DNA of 64,000 bases from Clostridium fungisolvens (lineage in GTDB: Bacteria > Bacillota > Clostridia > Clostridiales > Clostridiaceae). The notes under the pieces are model-generated. The model worked only from the letters and a program-made list of their open reading frames with translations, had not been told where the DNA came from and searched no databases. The DNA lies in contig NZ_BLZR01000001.1 of the NCBI RefSeq assembly GCF_014193895.1, forward strand, positions 4,898,001-4,962,000, read 5' to 3'. Below are positions 8,098-16,658 of the stretch, one piece after another. The position numbers and the translations under genes are program-made. Positions within the stretch are counted from its first letter, which is position 1. Each line of letters starts with the position of its first letter.

Positions 8098-9474
8098 CTA
8101 TTTTCCAACACAGAAATCAGAGAAGATTTTATTTACTAAATCTTCTTCAAGTTCTGATCCGGTAATCTCTCCAAGAGCTCTTAAACCAGTGGTGACGTAT
8201 ATAGAAATCAAGTCTAGATATTCATTGTTTCTAACTTGATTTAAAGCCACTTCACAATTTTCTTTAGCTCTATAAAGCGCCTGCTTATGTCTAGTATTAG
8301 TTATAATTACACTTTCACTATCTATATGACCCTTAAAAAACATATCCTTTATCTTATCTTTTAAAGAATCAATTCCATAGCCTGTTACTGTAGATACTTC
8401 TATTGAATTACTAAGAACATCTAAGTCATTAGCTTCTATGTTCTTATCTAAATCAATCTTATTACATAGAGTTATATACTTTTTATCTTTTATGAAGTCT
8501 AATATTTCTCTATCTTCGCTATCCAAACCTCTGCTTGCATCAACCATAAATACTATGATATCAGCTTCATCTATCTTCTCTTTTGATCTTTGTACTCCGA
8601 TTCTTTCTACTTCATCTTCAGTTTCTCTTATGCCTGCAGTGTCAATAATTCTAATAGGAATTCCATCTAAATTAATATATTCTTCAATTACATCTCTAGT
8701 GGTTCCAGGTATATTAGTAACAATAGCTCTTTTTTCTCTTAAAAGAGTGTTTAAAAGGGAAGACTTTCCTACATTGGGTTTTCCAACTATAACCATACTT
8801 AACCCTTCTCTTATAATCTTACCCTCATCTGCACTTGATAATAACCTATCAACTTCATTTATTACTAGTTGAAGATTTTCACCAACCCTTATAGGTATAG
8901 TTGCATCTGGTTCCTCATCGTCTTCAGTAAAATCCACGGCAAATTCAATAAGTGCCAACACATTTAGTAATTTTTCTCTTAAAGAATTTATTTCCCGGGA
9001 AAGCAACCCCTGACTCTGGATCATAGCTGATTTCATAGATAAATCTGTTTTAGCTCGTATTATATCTATAACTGCTTCTGCTTGAGTTAAATCAATTCTA
9101 CCATTTAAAAATGCCCTTTTTGTGAATTCCCCAGGTTCAGCAAGTCTTGCTCCAGATTTTATAACTTCTTGCAATACCCTATTAGTTGACGTTACTCCAC
9201 CATGACAATTAATCTCTACAGTGTCCTCAGCAGTAAAACTCTTAGGCCCCTTCATGTAGCTTATAATTACTTCGTCTACTATTTCTTGTTTTGAATCTAC
9301 TATATTACCGTACCTCATTGTATAAGGCTTCATTTCTAATATACTTAAATTACTTTTTCCTCTAAAAATCTTAGATACTATATCTAGTGATTTATTACCA
9401 GAAATTCTTATAATAGAAATCCCACCCTCACCAAGTGCAGTTGCAACAGCAGCAATTGTATCAAATTCTTTCAT
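8098..9474 (-). CDS. mnmE: tRNA modification GTPase MnmE (TrmE)
   Basis: Potassium-activated GTPase working with MnmG. N-terminal THF-binding domain (TIAAVATALGEGGISIIRIS), a helical domain, and an inserted G domain with GKPNVGKSSLLN (P loop), IPGTTRD, DTAGIRETEDEVERIGVQRS and NKID. It ends with the canonical FCVGK tail whose cysteine is conserved. At 458 residues it is full length. A Noc-type palindrome (8990-9003) lies inside the reading frame. A candidate promoter is at 9726-9754, leaving a long leader. Confidence 0.97.
   Translation of the reverse strand: MKEFDTIAAVATALGEGGISIIRISGNKSLDIVSKIFRGKSNLSILEMKPYTMRYGNIVDSKQEIVDEVIISYMKGPKSFTAEDTVEINCHGGVTSTNRVLQEVIKSGARLAEPGEFTKRAFLNGRIDLTQAEAVIDIIRAKTDLSMKSAMIQSQGLLSREINSLREKLLNVLALIEFAVDFTEDDEEPDATIPIRVGENLQLVINEVDRLLSSADEGKIIREGLSMVIVGKPNVGKSSLLNTLLREKRAIVTNIPGTTRDVIEEYINLDGIPIRIIDTAGIRETEDEVERIGVQRSKEKIDEADIIVFMVDASRGLDSEDREILDFIKDKKYITLCNKIDLDKNIEANDLDVLSNSIEVSTVTGYGIDSLKDKIKDMFFKGHIDSESVIITNTRHKQALYRAKENCEVALNQVRNNEYLDLISIYVTTGLRALGEITGSELEEDLVNKIFSDFCVGK
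8990..9003. promoter_or_regulatory. Candidate Noc-binding site (NBS) inside mnmE
   Basis: ATTTCCCGGGAAAG matches the Bacillus NBS consensus ATTTCCCGGGAAAT at 13 of 14 positions. CCCGGG was otherwise noticed only in the GC-rich rRNA genes. Whether this Noc binds it is inference. Confidence 0.55.
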
Positions 9475-9798
9475 GCTGTCCTCCTCATTATTAAATTTAT
9501 AATTATAGTATCTCCTCTAATTTATCCGTTTTACCAAGACTTATTAACTTTTTATAAAATTATCAGATTCTATTGCTTTAGGGCAACTAATAAAATCAAT
9601 AAAACCTTTATAAATACTATAAATTCTTAACTTTATAAAAATTTATAAATAAAACTTCTTATAAAGTTAAGAACTTTTATTTACGTCTTATTTGAACTAG
9701 CATATCTTTAAAACTAATATTCATTTTACAAAAATAAACTTTATTAGTCAAAACATATTAAAAAAAAGTAAATCAAAAAGAAAGCCTAAATGGCTTTC
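9475..9798 (-). promoter_or_regulatory. jag-mnmE intergenic region: jag terminator, mnmE promoter and structured leader
   Basis: Minus-strand reading. A terminator (9780-9798, GAAAGCC/GGCTTTC stem, then TTTTTG) directly follows the jag stop. A promoter follows: TTGACT at 9749-9754, 17-base spacer, TAAAAT at 9726-9731. The mnmE leader would be over 200 bases long and contains a perfect 15-base inverted repeat (9624-9638 with 9659-9673, 20-base loop). No small ORF stands out. Confidence 0.65.
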
Positions 9799-10431
9799 CT
9801 ATTTTTCTCTTCTTATATCAACTACTATTCTTCTATATGGTTCCTCTCCCTCACTGTATGTATATACAGTTTGGTTGCCTTGAAGAGCAGAATGAATTAC
9901 TCTTCTCTCATATGGATTCATAGGTTCAAGTTTAAATGGTCTGCCAGACTTCCTAACCTTATAGGCTGTTTTATCTGCTAAGCGTTTTAATGTTTCTTCT
10001 CTTTTAACCCTATAATTTTCTGTATCTAGAACTACTCTCTTATATGGGATATCATGTCCTTTATTAACAACTAGACTAACAAGATATTGTAGGGAATCTA
10101 ATGTCTCCCCCCTATAGCCAATTATAACTCCCATTTTAGGTCCTAAAAGATTGATATTTAAAACATTATCATCTTCTTTTATTCTTATTTCAGCTTTTAT
10201 ATCCATTGAATCTAAAACACTTCTTAAAAATGTCTTTGCCTCAAGAACATAATCACGCTTAACTGTAACAAGAATCTTAGCTGGTTTACTACCTATAAAA
10301 TTAAATAAACCTCTGCTCCCCTCATCAACAATGTTATACTCAACTTTATCTTCTGTAACATTCAATTCCTTTAGAGCATTCTTTAGAGCTTCCTCTACAG
10401 TTTTTCCTGTAATTTCTAAAGTTTTCTGCAT
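9799..10431 (-). CDS. jag: Jag/KhpB family RNA-binding protein
   Basis: RNA-binding protein (KhpB/EloR group) with an N-terminal Jag_N domain (ITGKTVEEALKNALKELN), a KH domain with the GYRGETLDSLQYLVSLVV loop, and a C-terminal R3H domain (residues about 150-210, with MNPYERRVIHSALQ). In Gram-positives it affects cell elongation and binds small RNAs. It follows yidC, the standard order. The family assignment is certain; the mRNA or sRNA targets here are unknown. Confidence 0.95.
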   Translation of the reverse strand: MQKTLEITGKTVEEALKNALKELNVTEDKVEYNIVDEGSRGLFNFIGSKPAKILVTVKRDYVLEAKTFLRSVLDSMDIKAEIRIKEDDNVLNINLLGPKMGVIIGYRGETLDSLQYLVSLVVNKGHDIPYKRVVLDTENYRVKREETLKRLADKTAYKVRKSGRPFKLEPMNPYERRVIHSALQGNQTVYTYSEGEEPYRRIVVDIRREK

Positions 10432-10488
10432 ACCCTAGTCACCCACCTTATTATACTAAAAGCTTAGTATTAAAATACAATATATATA

Positions 10489-11169
10489 TTAACTTGCTAA
10501 TGCTTTCTTCTTATTAGCTGGTCTTATAACTAAAAAATAAGTCTGAACTAATTGAATTAAGTTACCCATTATCCAATAAAGAACTAATGCTGATCTAAAG
10601 TTTAGTGCCATAAATCCCATCATAAGCGACATACCTATATTCATAGAACCCATATTCATACCGCCTTGCTGGCTAGTATTGGCTGTTGTTTTTGTTGTTA
10701 AATATGAGGATAAATATGTTGTTGCAGCAGATAGGATAGGTAATATATAGAATGGATCTTTCGCATATAAATTAGGTATCCATAAGAAAGAAGCACCCTG
10801 TACATTTATACTAGTAAATACTCCATATAAAGCAAACAAAATAGGCATTTGAATTAATAATGGTAAACATCCGCTAAAGGGACTTACATTATTCTCTTTA
10901 TAGATCTTCATCATTTCCATTTGTGCTTTTTGAGGATCATTTTTATATTTCTTTTGCATCTCTTGAACTATTGGTTGAACCTCTTGCATCTTAGCTTGAG
11001 ATCTAATCTGTTTTATGTTTAGAGGTAATAATATTAACCTAACAATTAGAGTTAATATAAAAATAGCTAAAACATATGATGTACCTACATGTGTAATACC
11101 TATGTTAAGTACGAAACTATGTAATGCTGTAAAAATATTAGTTAAGAAATTAACTATTGGTTGTAACAA
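10489..11169 (-). CDS. yidC: Membrane protein insertase YidC/OxaA
   Basis: Inserts membrane proteins alone or with Sec. A short Gram-positive form of 226 residues with about five membrane segments. The first conserved segment (about residues 25-50) carries the functionally important arginine in LIVRLILLPLNIKQIRSQAKM. A cytoplasmic coiled hairpin with MQKKYKNDPQKAQMEMMKIY follows, then GCLPLLIQMPILFALYGVF. The start is TTG at 11169 with TAGGAGGTT seven bases in front. No lipobox is obvious. It lies between yidD and jag. Confidence 0.95.
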   Translation of the reverse strand: MLQPIVNFLTNIFTALHSFVLNIGITHVGTSYVLAIFILTLIVRLILLPLNIKQIRSQAKMQEVQPIVQEMQKKYKNDPQKAQMEMMKIYKENNVSPFSGCLPLLIQMPILFALYGVFTSINVQGASFLWIPNLYAKDPFYILPILSAATTYLSSYLTTKTTANTSQQGGMNMGSMNIGMSLMMGFMALNFRSALVLYWIMGNLIQLVQTYFLVIRPANKKKALAS

Positions 11170-11191
11170 AATTCTAACCTCCTACACTCTC

Positions 11192-11401
11192 TTACTTCAC
11201 GGGGTCATATCCACCTTCGTGAAATGGATGGCATCTTAATATTCTTTTTATAGCCATGAATCCACCTTTTAAGGATCCATACTTTTGTATCGCTTCAATT
11301 GCATATTGAGAACAAGTAGGGTAATATATACAAGAAGGTCTTTTTAAAGGTGAAATAAACTTTCTATAGAATCTTATTATTAGAATTAAAATCCTTTTCA
11401 T
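11192..11401 (-). CDS. yidD: Membrane protein insertion efficiency factor YidD
   Basis: A 69-residue protein acting with YidC. The diagnostic pattern is complete: RPSCIYYPTCSQYAIEAI, then KRILRCHPFHEGGYDPV. It overlaps the 3' end of rnpA by 38 bases in another frame, which is typical of this operon. Confidence 0.95.
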   Translation of the reverse strand: MKRILILIIRFYRKFISPLKRPSCIYYPTCSQYAIEAIQKYGSLKGGFMAIKRILRCHPFHEGGYDPVK

Positions 11402-11753
11402 TTTTTATTAAACCTGCCTTATTAAATAAGTTGATCATAGCTTTTTGGACATCCCAATAAGTTTTTTCATTGATGGCTACCCTTGCAATGAACACTAAAT
11501 CATTTCCTCTTTTTATATTCTCATTATTCAATCTATAACTTTCACTTATTAATCTCTTAGCTCGACTTCTAATTACGCTAATTCCGACTTTTTTACTAAC
11601 AGAAATTCCTACCCTATTGTATGGTATACCTTTTTCATCTCTGTTTCTTCTATTATTATATATATATAATACAAGCAAATCATTAGCAAAGGATTTACCT
11701 CGTCTATACACATTTCTAAATTCCATGTTCTTTCTTAGTTTTTGATCTGCCAT
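11364..11753 (-). CDS. rnpA: Ribonuclease P protein component RnpA
   Basis: Protein subunit of RNase P, which matures tRNA 5' ends. It starts MADQKLRKNMEFRNVYRRGK and carries GISVSKKVG followed by the RNR-like segment RSRAKRLISESYR that contacts RNA. 129 residues is slightly longer than average because of a lysine/asparagine-rich tail. The reading frame overlaps yidD. A double hairpin lies between it and rpmH. Confidence 0.96.
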   Translation of the reverse strand: MADQKLRKNMEFRNVYRRGKSFANDLLVLYIYNNRRNRDEKGIPYNRVGISVSKKVGISVIRSRAKRLISESYRLNNENIKRGNDLVFIARVAINEKTYWDVQKAMINLFNKAGLIKNEKDFNSNNKIL

Positions 11754-11771
11754 AGCTTCGATATTCTCCTT

Positions 11772-11812
11772 TTTTTCTGCAGTTGCAGAAAAAGGCCACT
11801 AAAGCGGCCCTT
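11772..11812 (-). terminator. Double hairpin between rpmH and rnpA (attenuator-like)
   Basis: On the minus strand, directly after the rpmH stop, GGCCGCT pairs with AGTGGCC and is followed by TTTTT. The same T-run then starts a second perfect 10-base stem (11772-11781 with 11784-11793: TTTTTCTGCA/TGCAGAAAAA), which ends just before the rnpA SD. The second stem would sequester the T-run and part of the SD region, so partial termination is plausible. Confidence 0.65.
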
Positions 11813-11945
11813 ATGCTGTCAATCTCTTTCTACCTTTTTGTCTTCTTCTCTTAAGAACAGTTCTACCTGATGCAGTAGCCATTCTCTTTCTGAAGCCATG
11901 TTCTCTTTTTCTTTGTTTCTTTTTAGGTTGGTATGTCATGAACAT
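11811..11945 (-). CDS. rpmH: 50S ribosomal protein L34
   Basis: A 44-residue, highly basic protein beginning MFMTYQPKKKQRKREHGF and ending KGRKRLTA, unmistakable L34. An internal ATG (third codon) gives the usual MTYQPKK start as an alternative. The SD is GGGGGTG upstream of the ATG at 11945. It is the first gene of the rpmH-rnpA-yidD-yidC-jag operon. Confidence 0.97.
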   Translation of the reverse strand: MFMTYQPKKKQRKREHGFRKRMATASGRTVLKRRRQKGRKRLTA

Positions 11946-12033
11946 CTATAATACACCCCCTTCAGTTAATTATGTTTTATAGTAAAAAACTATTCTGTCA
12001 CTGAATCTTATTGATTTTAAGATTTACTTTTTA

Positions 12034-12062
12034 ATTATATATTTCAAGTGTTCTTATGTCAA
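12034..12062 (-). promoter_or_regulatory. rpmH operon promoter
   Basis: On the minus strand TTGACA (12057-12062), 17-base spacer and TATAAT (12034-12039): both hexamers match the sigma-A consensus perfectly. It points into rpmH and sits on the rpmH side of the DnaA boxes. Confidence 0.9.
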
Positions 12063-12106
12063 GAAAATCAATTGCTGTTGATAATTTTATAATACCATAT
12101 ATTTTT

Positions 12107-12431
12107 TGTGGATAAGTTATTGAACAGGCTTATTTCTTTATGATATGATTAAGAGGTGGCTGTGTATAAATTGTTAACCCGCTAATACTTATCCACAACT
12201 GTTGATAAGTCTGTGTATAACTTACTCATTTGTGTATATAAGTGGTTTATACATTATATATTTTTAGCCCTTTTTCTATTATTATACTGTTGTTGATAGT
12301 GTTATTTAATATAAATTAACATATGTTGATAAGTTTTTATGATTAAAATTATTAACATAGTTATCAACATGTGAATAATTTTATTTACATAGTCAATCAT
12401 CTTAATAGGGTGTATATATTTTTGTGAATAA
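12107..12431. other. oriC: oriC left part: DnaA-box cluster between rpmH and dnaA
   Basis: Perfect boxes TTATCCACA at 12107-12115 (minus) and 12189-12197 (plus). One-mismatch boxes: TTATACACA at 12161-12169 and 12212-12220 (minus), TTATCAACA at 12200-12208 and 12324-12332 (minus) and 12361-12369 (plus), TTATTCACA at 12370-12378 and 12423-12431 (minus). This corresponds to the incAB part of Firmicute origins and probably also mediates dnaA autoregulation. Confidence 0.92.
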
Positions 12432-12484
12432 ACTGTTATTATTAGAAATTGCTAATAAAAAATTTTTTGACTGGAGGATAGGAA

Positions 12485-13846
12485 ATGGATGCCCAACTAA
12501 ACCAAATGTGGGAAAAAACATTGAATATAATGAAGGGTGAGATGTCTGAGGTAAGTTTTAATACTTGGATAAAGAGTTGCGAACCTATATCTATGGATTC
12601 TGATTCAATAAAGTTTAGTGTCCCAAATGATTTCACAAAAGATATAATAGAGAAGCGTTACAAAACTCTTTTCGTGCAGGCAATCAAACTTGTTTCTTCT
12701 AAAAAATATAATATTGAATTCCTAATCCAGTCTGAGCTTCAAGAAGATAAACCTATTTCAGCTACACCAAGTAAAGAAGAAGCTTCTAATAATACTGTGG
12801 TTAGCGTTAATGATGAAATGTCTGCTACTTTAAATCCTAAATATACTTTCGATTCATTCGTAATAGGTAATAGTAATAGATTTGCCCATGCAGCATCTCT
12901 TGCAGTAGCGGAATCTCCAGCCAAAGCTTATAACCCTTTATTTATATATGGAGGAGTTGGTCTTGGAAAGACGCACTTAATGCATGCTATTGGCCATTAT
13001 ATTCTGAAGAATAATCCTAAAGCTAAAGTAGTTTATGTGTCTTCTGAAAAATTTACTAATGAATTAATAAATGCAATCAAAGACGACACAAATGAAGAGT
13101 TTAGGAATAAATATAGAAATGTAGATGTTCTTCTAATAGATGATATTCAATTCATCGCAGGAAAAGAACGAACTCAAGAAGAGTTTTTCCATACATTTAA
13201 CACACTTCATGAAGCTAACAAGCAAATTATCTTATCTTCAGATAGACCACCAAAAGAAATTCCTACATTAGAAGATAGATTAAGATCAAGATTTGAATGG
13301 GGCCTTATAGCAGATACTCAAGCACCAGATTTTGAAACAAGAATGGCAATATTAAAAAAGAAAGCTGATGTTGAAAAATTAAACGTAGCAAATGAAGTTA
13401 TGGTCTATATAGCTACAAAAATCAAGTCAAATATAAGGGAACTTGAAGGTGCACTTATAAGAATAGTTGCTTATTCTTCATTAACAAATAGAGAAATAAC
13501 TGTTGATCTCGCTTCAGAAGCATTAAAAGACATTATATCTAACAAACAAGGAAATCATATTACTATAGAATTGATTCAAGAAACAGTTTCAAATTACTTT
13601 AATTTAAGAGTAGAAGATTTAAAATCTCAGAGAAGAACTAGAAATGTAGCTTATCCTAGACAAATCGCAATGTACCTTTCAAGAAAATTGACAGATATGT
13701 CTCTTCCTAAAATAGGTGAAGAATTTGGAGGAAGGGATCATACAACTGTAATACATGCATACGAAAAGATATCAGGCGGCTTAAAGTCTGATGAAGTTCT
13801 TCAAAATACAGTAAATGACATAACAAAAAAGCTTACTCAAAAATAA
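12485..13846 (+). CDS. dnaA: Chromosomal replication initiator DnaA
   Basis: AAA+ initiator that binds DnaA boxes and opens the origin. Domain I (residues 1-80, MWEKTLNIMKGEMSEVSFNTW), a short linker, the AAA+ core with Walker A GGVGLGKTHLMHA and Walker B VLLIDDIQFIAGKERTQEEF, and domain IV with the box-binding signature GGRDHTTVIHAYEKI. 453 residues is typical. SD GGAGG lies before the ATG. DnaA boxes lie on both sides of the gene, and genes on either side are transcribed away from it. Confidence 0.99.
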   Translation: MDAQLNQMWEKTLNIMKGEMSEVSFNTWIKSCEPISMDSDSIKFSVPNDFTKDIIEKRYKTLFVQAIKLVSSKKYNIEFLIQSELQEDKPISATPSKEEASNNTVVSVNDEMSATLNPKYTFDSFVIGNSNRFAHAASLAVAESPAKAYNPLFIYGGVGLGKTHLMHAIGHYILKNNPKAKVVYVSSEKFTNELINAIKDDTNEEFRNKYRNVDVLLIDDIQFIAGKERTQEEFFHTFNTLHEANKQIILSSDRPPKEIPTLEDRLRSRFEWGLIADTQAPDFETRMAILKKKADVEKLNVANEVMVYIATKIKSNIRELEGALIRIVAYSSLTNREITVDLASEALKDIISNKQGNHITIELIQETVSNYFNLRVEDLKSQRRTRNVAYPRQIAMYLSRKLTDMSLPKIGEEFGGRDHTTVIHAYEKISGGLKSDEVLQNTVNDITKKLTQK

Positions 13847-13879
13847 TTAACATCTGTACATAATAACTTTATAATATAC

Positions 13880-13955
13880 TGTGGATAACTTAAATTTTAA
13901 TGCTGCTCCGTGAATAATGTGGATAAGTTATAAAATCCATAACAACTTATCCACA
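13880..13955. other. oriC: oriC right part: three perfect DnaA boxes between dnaA and dnaN
   Basis: TTATCCACA occurs at 13880-13888 (minus), 13918-13926 (minus) and 13947-13955 (plus). This corresponds to incC of Firmicute origins, next to the unwinding region. The last two boxes are inverted with respect to each other and could also form a hairpin. Confidence 0.92.
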
Positions 13956-14011
13956 GTATTTTTTTACTGTTTTTTGGCTTACTTTAAGGGCTAGAAGTAC
14001 TTTTCAACAAA

Positions 14012-14092
14012 TCCCCAGCCCCTACTACTATTATTACTGTAATTAATTATTTATTTATATATATCTATACATCATTACTTGTTAATTAATTA
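14012..14092. other. Candidate origin unwinding region: GC block, DnaA-trio repeats, AT-rich DUE
   Basis: Beyond the boxes comes a GC-rich block (14013-14022, CCCCAGCCCC), then the triplets CTA CTA CTA TTA TTA (14022-14036). On the opposite strand, read 3' to 5', this is GAT GAT GAT AAT AAT, the DnaA-trio pattern described for the Bacillus unwinding system. A strongly AT-rich stretch follows up to the dnaN SD. A degenerate box (TTTTCAACA, 14001-14009) lies just before the GC block. Confidence 0.6.
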
Positions 14093-14106
14093 AGGAGGTT
14101 TTCACT

Positions 14107-15207
14107 TTGATTTTTATATGTGATAAAAGTAAACTACAAGATTCTATTTCAATAGTTCAAAAGGCTATAACAGGAAGATCAACAATGCCTATATTAGAAG
14201 GTGTTTATATTAATGCAAATAGTAGTACTATAACTCTTATTGGATCTGATAAAGATGTAAGTATCGAAACAAAGCTTGAAGCTGATATTATAGAAAAAGG
14301 TTCAATTGTTGTAGATGCTAAAATATTTGGAGAAATAATTAGAAAATTACCTAATGATGAGGTTAAGATAGAAACACTTGATAATAGTGTAATTCAGATA
14401 ACTTGCCAAAAATCAGTATTTAACTTAATTTATATGAGTTCTGATGATTTCCCTAGTTTACCAAATATTAATGAAAATATGATTTTTTCAGTTCCTCAAA
14501 ACCAATTAAAAAATATGATAAAAGGCACATCTTTTGCAATTGCACAAGATGAAATAAGACCAATACTGCAAGGAATATTGTTTGAAGTTAAGGATAATTA
14601 TTTAAATTTAGTTGCATTAGATGGATATAGATTAGCACTAAGAAGAGAAGCTATTGATTCGCAAAATACTATAAATGCGGTAATTCCAGGAAAAACATTA
14701 AATGAAGTTGCTAAGATACTAGAAGATACTGAAGACTTAGTTAACATAACATTTACTGCAAATCATATATTATTTAACTTAGGTCAGACTAAGATAATAT
14801 CCAGATTACTTGAAGGAGAGTTTATTCAATATAATTCAATTCTTCCTCAAGAATATAAAATGTGTGTTACTGTAAAGAAACAATCTTTACAAAATAGTAT
14901 AGAAAGAGCATCTTTAATGGCAAAGGAAGGAAATAGCAATTTAATTAAATTAGATATCCAAGATGATGCCATGGTGATAACATCTAATTCTCAATTGGGA
15001 AAAGTAAGAGAAGAGATATCTGTAAATATGCAAGGTGAAGGGATACAAATTGCATTTAATTCAAAATACCTATTAGATGTTCTTAAAAACATGGAAGAAG
15101 ATGAAGTTATACTTGAACTTACTAGTAGTGTCTCTCCTTGTGTTATAAAAAATAAAATTAATGAAAATAGTAAATACTTAGTAGTACCAGTAAGATTGGT
15201 TAAATAA
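14107..15207 (+). CDS. dnaN: DNA polymerase III beta subunit (sliding clamp)
   Basis: Ring-shaped processivity clamp, 366 residues in three repeated domains. Family motifs include AITGRSTMPILEGVYI near the N-terminus, ALDGYRLALRREAI in the middle and the C-terminal YLVVPVRLVK. The start is a TTG at 14107 with TAAGGAGGT in front at eight-base spacing. It follows oriC and dnaA in the standard order. Confidence 0.98.
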   Translation: MIFICDKSKLQDSISIVQKAITGRSTMPILEGVYINANSSTITLIGSDKDVSIETKLEADIIEKGSIVVDAKIFGEIIRKLPNDEVKIETLDNSVIQITCQKSVFNLIYMSSDDFPSLPNINENMIFSVPQNQLKNMIKGTSFAIAQDEIRPILQGILFEVKDNYLNLVALDGYRLALRREAIDSQNTINAVIPGKTLNEVAKILEDTEDLVNITFTANHILFNLGQTKIISRLLEGEFIQYNSILPQEYKMCVTVKKQSLQNSIERASLMAKEGNSNLIKLDIQDDAMVITSNSQLGKVREEISVNMQGEGIQIAFNSKYLLDVLKNMEEDEVILELTSSVSPCVIKNKINENSKYLVVPVRLVK

Positions 15208-15294
15208 AAAATAAGGAGTAGGTTTTTTCTATAACATATTCATTTGTGAGAAATCACAATGAAAATATGCTGTGGTTAAAATTTTAACAATATA

Positions 15295-15501
15295 ATGAAT
15301 GAAATTAGAATTGATACCGAATTTATAAAATTGGATGCATTTTTAAAGTGGTGTGGAGCTGCTTCAACTGGAGCAGAGGCTAAAATTTATGTTCAAGAAG
15401 GCGATGTACTTGTAAATGGAGAGGTGTGTCTTCAAAGAGGAAAAAAACTTAGAATAAACGATGTGGTTACATTTGATAATGAAGACTATAAAATAATTTA
15501 G
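15295..15501 (+). CDS. yaaA: S4-domain RNA-binding protein YaaA (RlbA-like)
   Basis: A 68-residue single S4 domain (KLDAFLKWCGAASTGAEAK, then VLVNGEVCLQRGKKLRINDV), as found between dnaN and recF in Firmicutes. It probably binds structured RNA; a ribosome-assembly role has been proposed for the family. No good SD precedes the ATG: the clear GGAGTAGG (15214-15221) is about 75 bases upstream, leaving an unexplained leader with a small hairpin (TTGTGA/TCACAA, 15245-15260). Confidence 0.9.
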   Translation: MNEIRIDTEFIKLDAFLKWCGAASTGAEAKIYVQEGDVLVNGEVCLQRGKKLRINDVVTFDNEDYKII

Positions 15502-15558
15502 TAATATTTAAATAAGATATGCTATTAATAAATGTGGTATAATTAAATAGGTGCTTAT

Positions 15559-16644
15559 ATGTATATAAAAAAGATTATGTTACTTGAGTACAGAAATTAT
15601 AGAAATATAACTATTGATCTAGGAAGAAATGTTAATGTTTTTATGGGAGATAATGCTCAAGGAAAAACGAACATATTAGAGGCTATGTATTATTGTGGCT
15701 TTGCTAAATCGCACAGGACCAATAGAGATAAGGAACTTGTTAATTGGGATTCAGAAAAATCGTTTATAAGCTTAAGTGTAGGTAAAGAGAGAATAGATAA
15801 AAGAATTGATATCAATATATTCAAAGATGGTAAAAAAGCTATTAAGGTTAATTCAATTAAAATAAATAAAATTGGAGAATTAGTAGGTATCTTTAATGTT
15901 GTTATGTTTTCACCTGAAGACTTAAAGATTGTAAAAGAAAGTCCTGGAATAAGAAGAAAATTTTTAGATATGGAGCTTTCTCAATTAAATAAAAAGTATT
16001 ACTATAGTTTAGTTCAATACAACAAGATATTAAATGAGAGAAATACTGTTTTAAAGCAAAAAAAAGTAGATGTATCTATGCTAGACATATATGATTTACA
16101 ACTTAGTGAATTCGCAGAATACATAGTTAAAGAAAGAATTAAGTATATAGATAAGCTCAACGAGCATGGCAAGATTGTACATAACGAAATAACATCTGGC
16201 AAGGAAATAATAGAATTTAAATATTTATCTAGTATTAAAAATTTAGATGATATTAAAAAATCCTTTTTAGAGGGTTTAGAGAAAAATAGAAGTAAGGATA
16301 TAGAAAAAAGACTTACTTCTATTGGACCACATAGAGATGATTTCTTAATCTTGATTAATGATATAGATGCTAAAAGTTATGGATCTCAAGGGCAACAAAG
16401 AACAGCTGTGTTATCAATAAAATTTGCATCACTAAGAATTATAAAAGATATAACTGGAGAATACCCAGTTTTGCTTTTAGATGATGTGCTTTCTGAGCTT
16501 GACTTTAATAGAAAAAGATATGTTTTAACTTCTATAGGACAGATACAGACTGTTATAACTTGTACAGGAATAGAAGATTTGACTGAGTACTTAGATGAAA
16601 AAGCTAGGGTTTTTAAGGTTCAGGATGGTGTAATTCTAACATAG
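15559..16644 (+). CDS. recF: DNA replication and repair protein RecF
   Basis: SMC-like ATPase that helps load RecA at gaps. It has the Walker A motif MGDNAQGKTNILEAMYY (about residues 29-45), the ABC signature YGSQGQQRTAVLSIKFA and Walker B LLLDDVLSELD. 361 residues is the usual length. It starts at ATG 15559. Next comes remB, then gyrB. Confidence 0.97.
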   Translation: MYIKKIMLLEYRNYRNITIDLGRNVNVFMGDNAQGKTNILEAMYYCGFAKSHRTNRDKELVNWDSEKSFISLSVGKERIDKRIDINIFKDGKKAIKVNSIKINKIGELVGIFNVVMFSPEDLKIVKESPGIRRKFLDMELSQLNKKYYYSLVQYNKILNERNTVLKQKKVDVSMLDIYDLQLSEFAEYIVKERIKYIDKLNEHGKIVHNEITSGKEIIEFKYLSSIKNLDDIKKSFLEGLEKNRSKDIEKRLTSIGPHRDDFLILINDIDAKSYGSQGQQRTAVLSIKFASLRIIKDITGEYPVLLLDDVLSELDFNRKRYVLTSIGQIQTVITCTGIEDLTEYLDEKARVFKVQDGVILT

Positions 16645-16658
16645 AGGAGGAGTTTTAA

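Noticed and set aside
12442..12636. Minus-strand 64-codon ORF overlapping the start of dnaA
   Set aside because: It overlaps the conserved dnaA N-terminus and the dnaA SD and has no SD of its own.
15208..15294. A small ORF served by the GGAGTAGG sequence before yaaA
   Set aside because: No start codon lies at a suitable distance behind the SD-like sequence.
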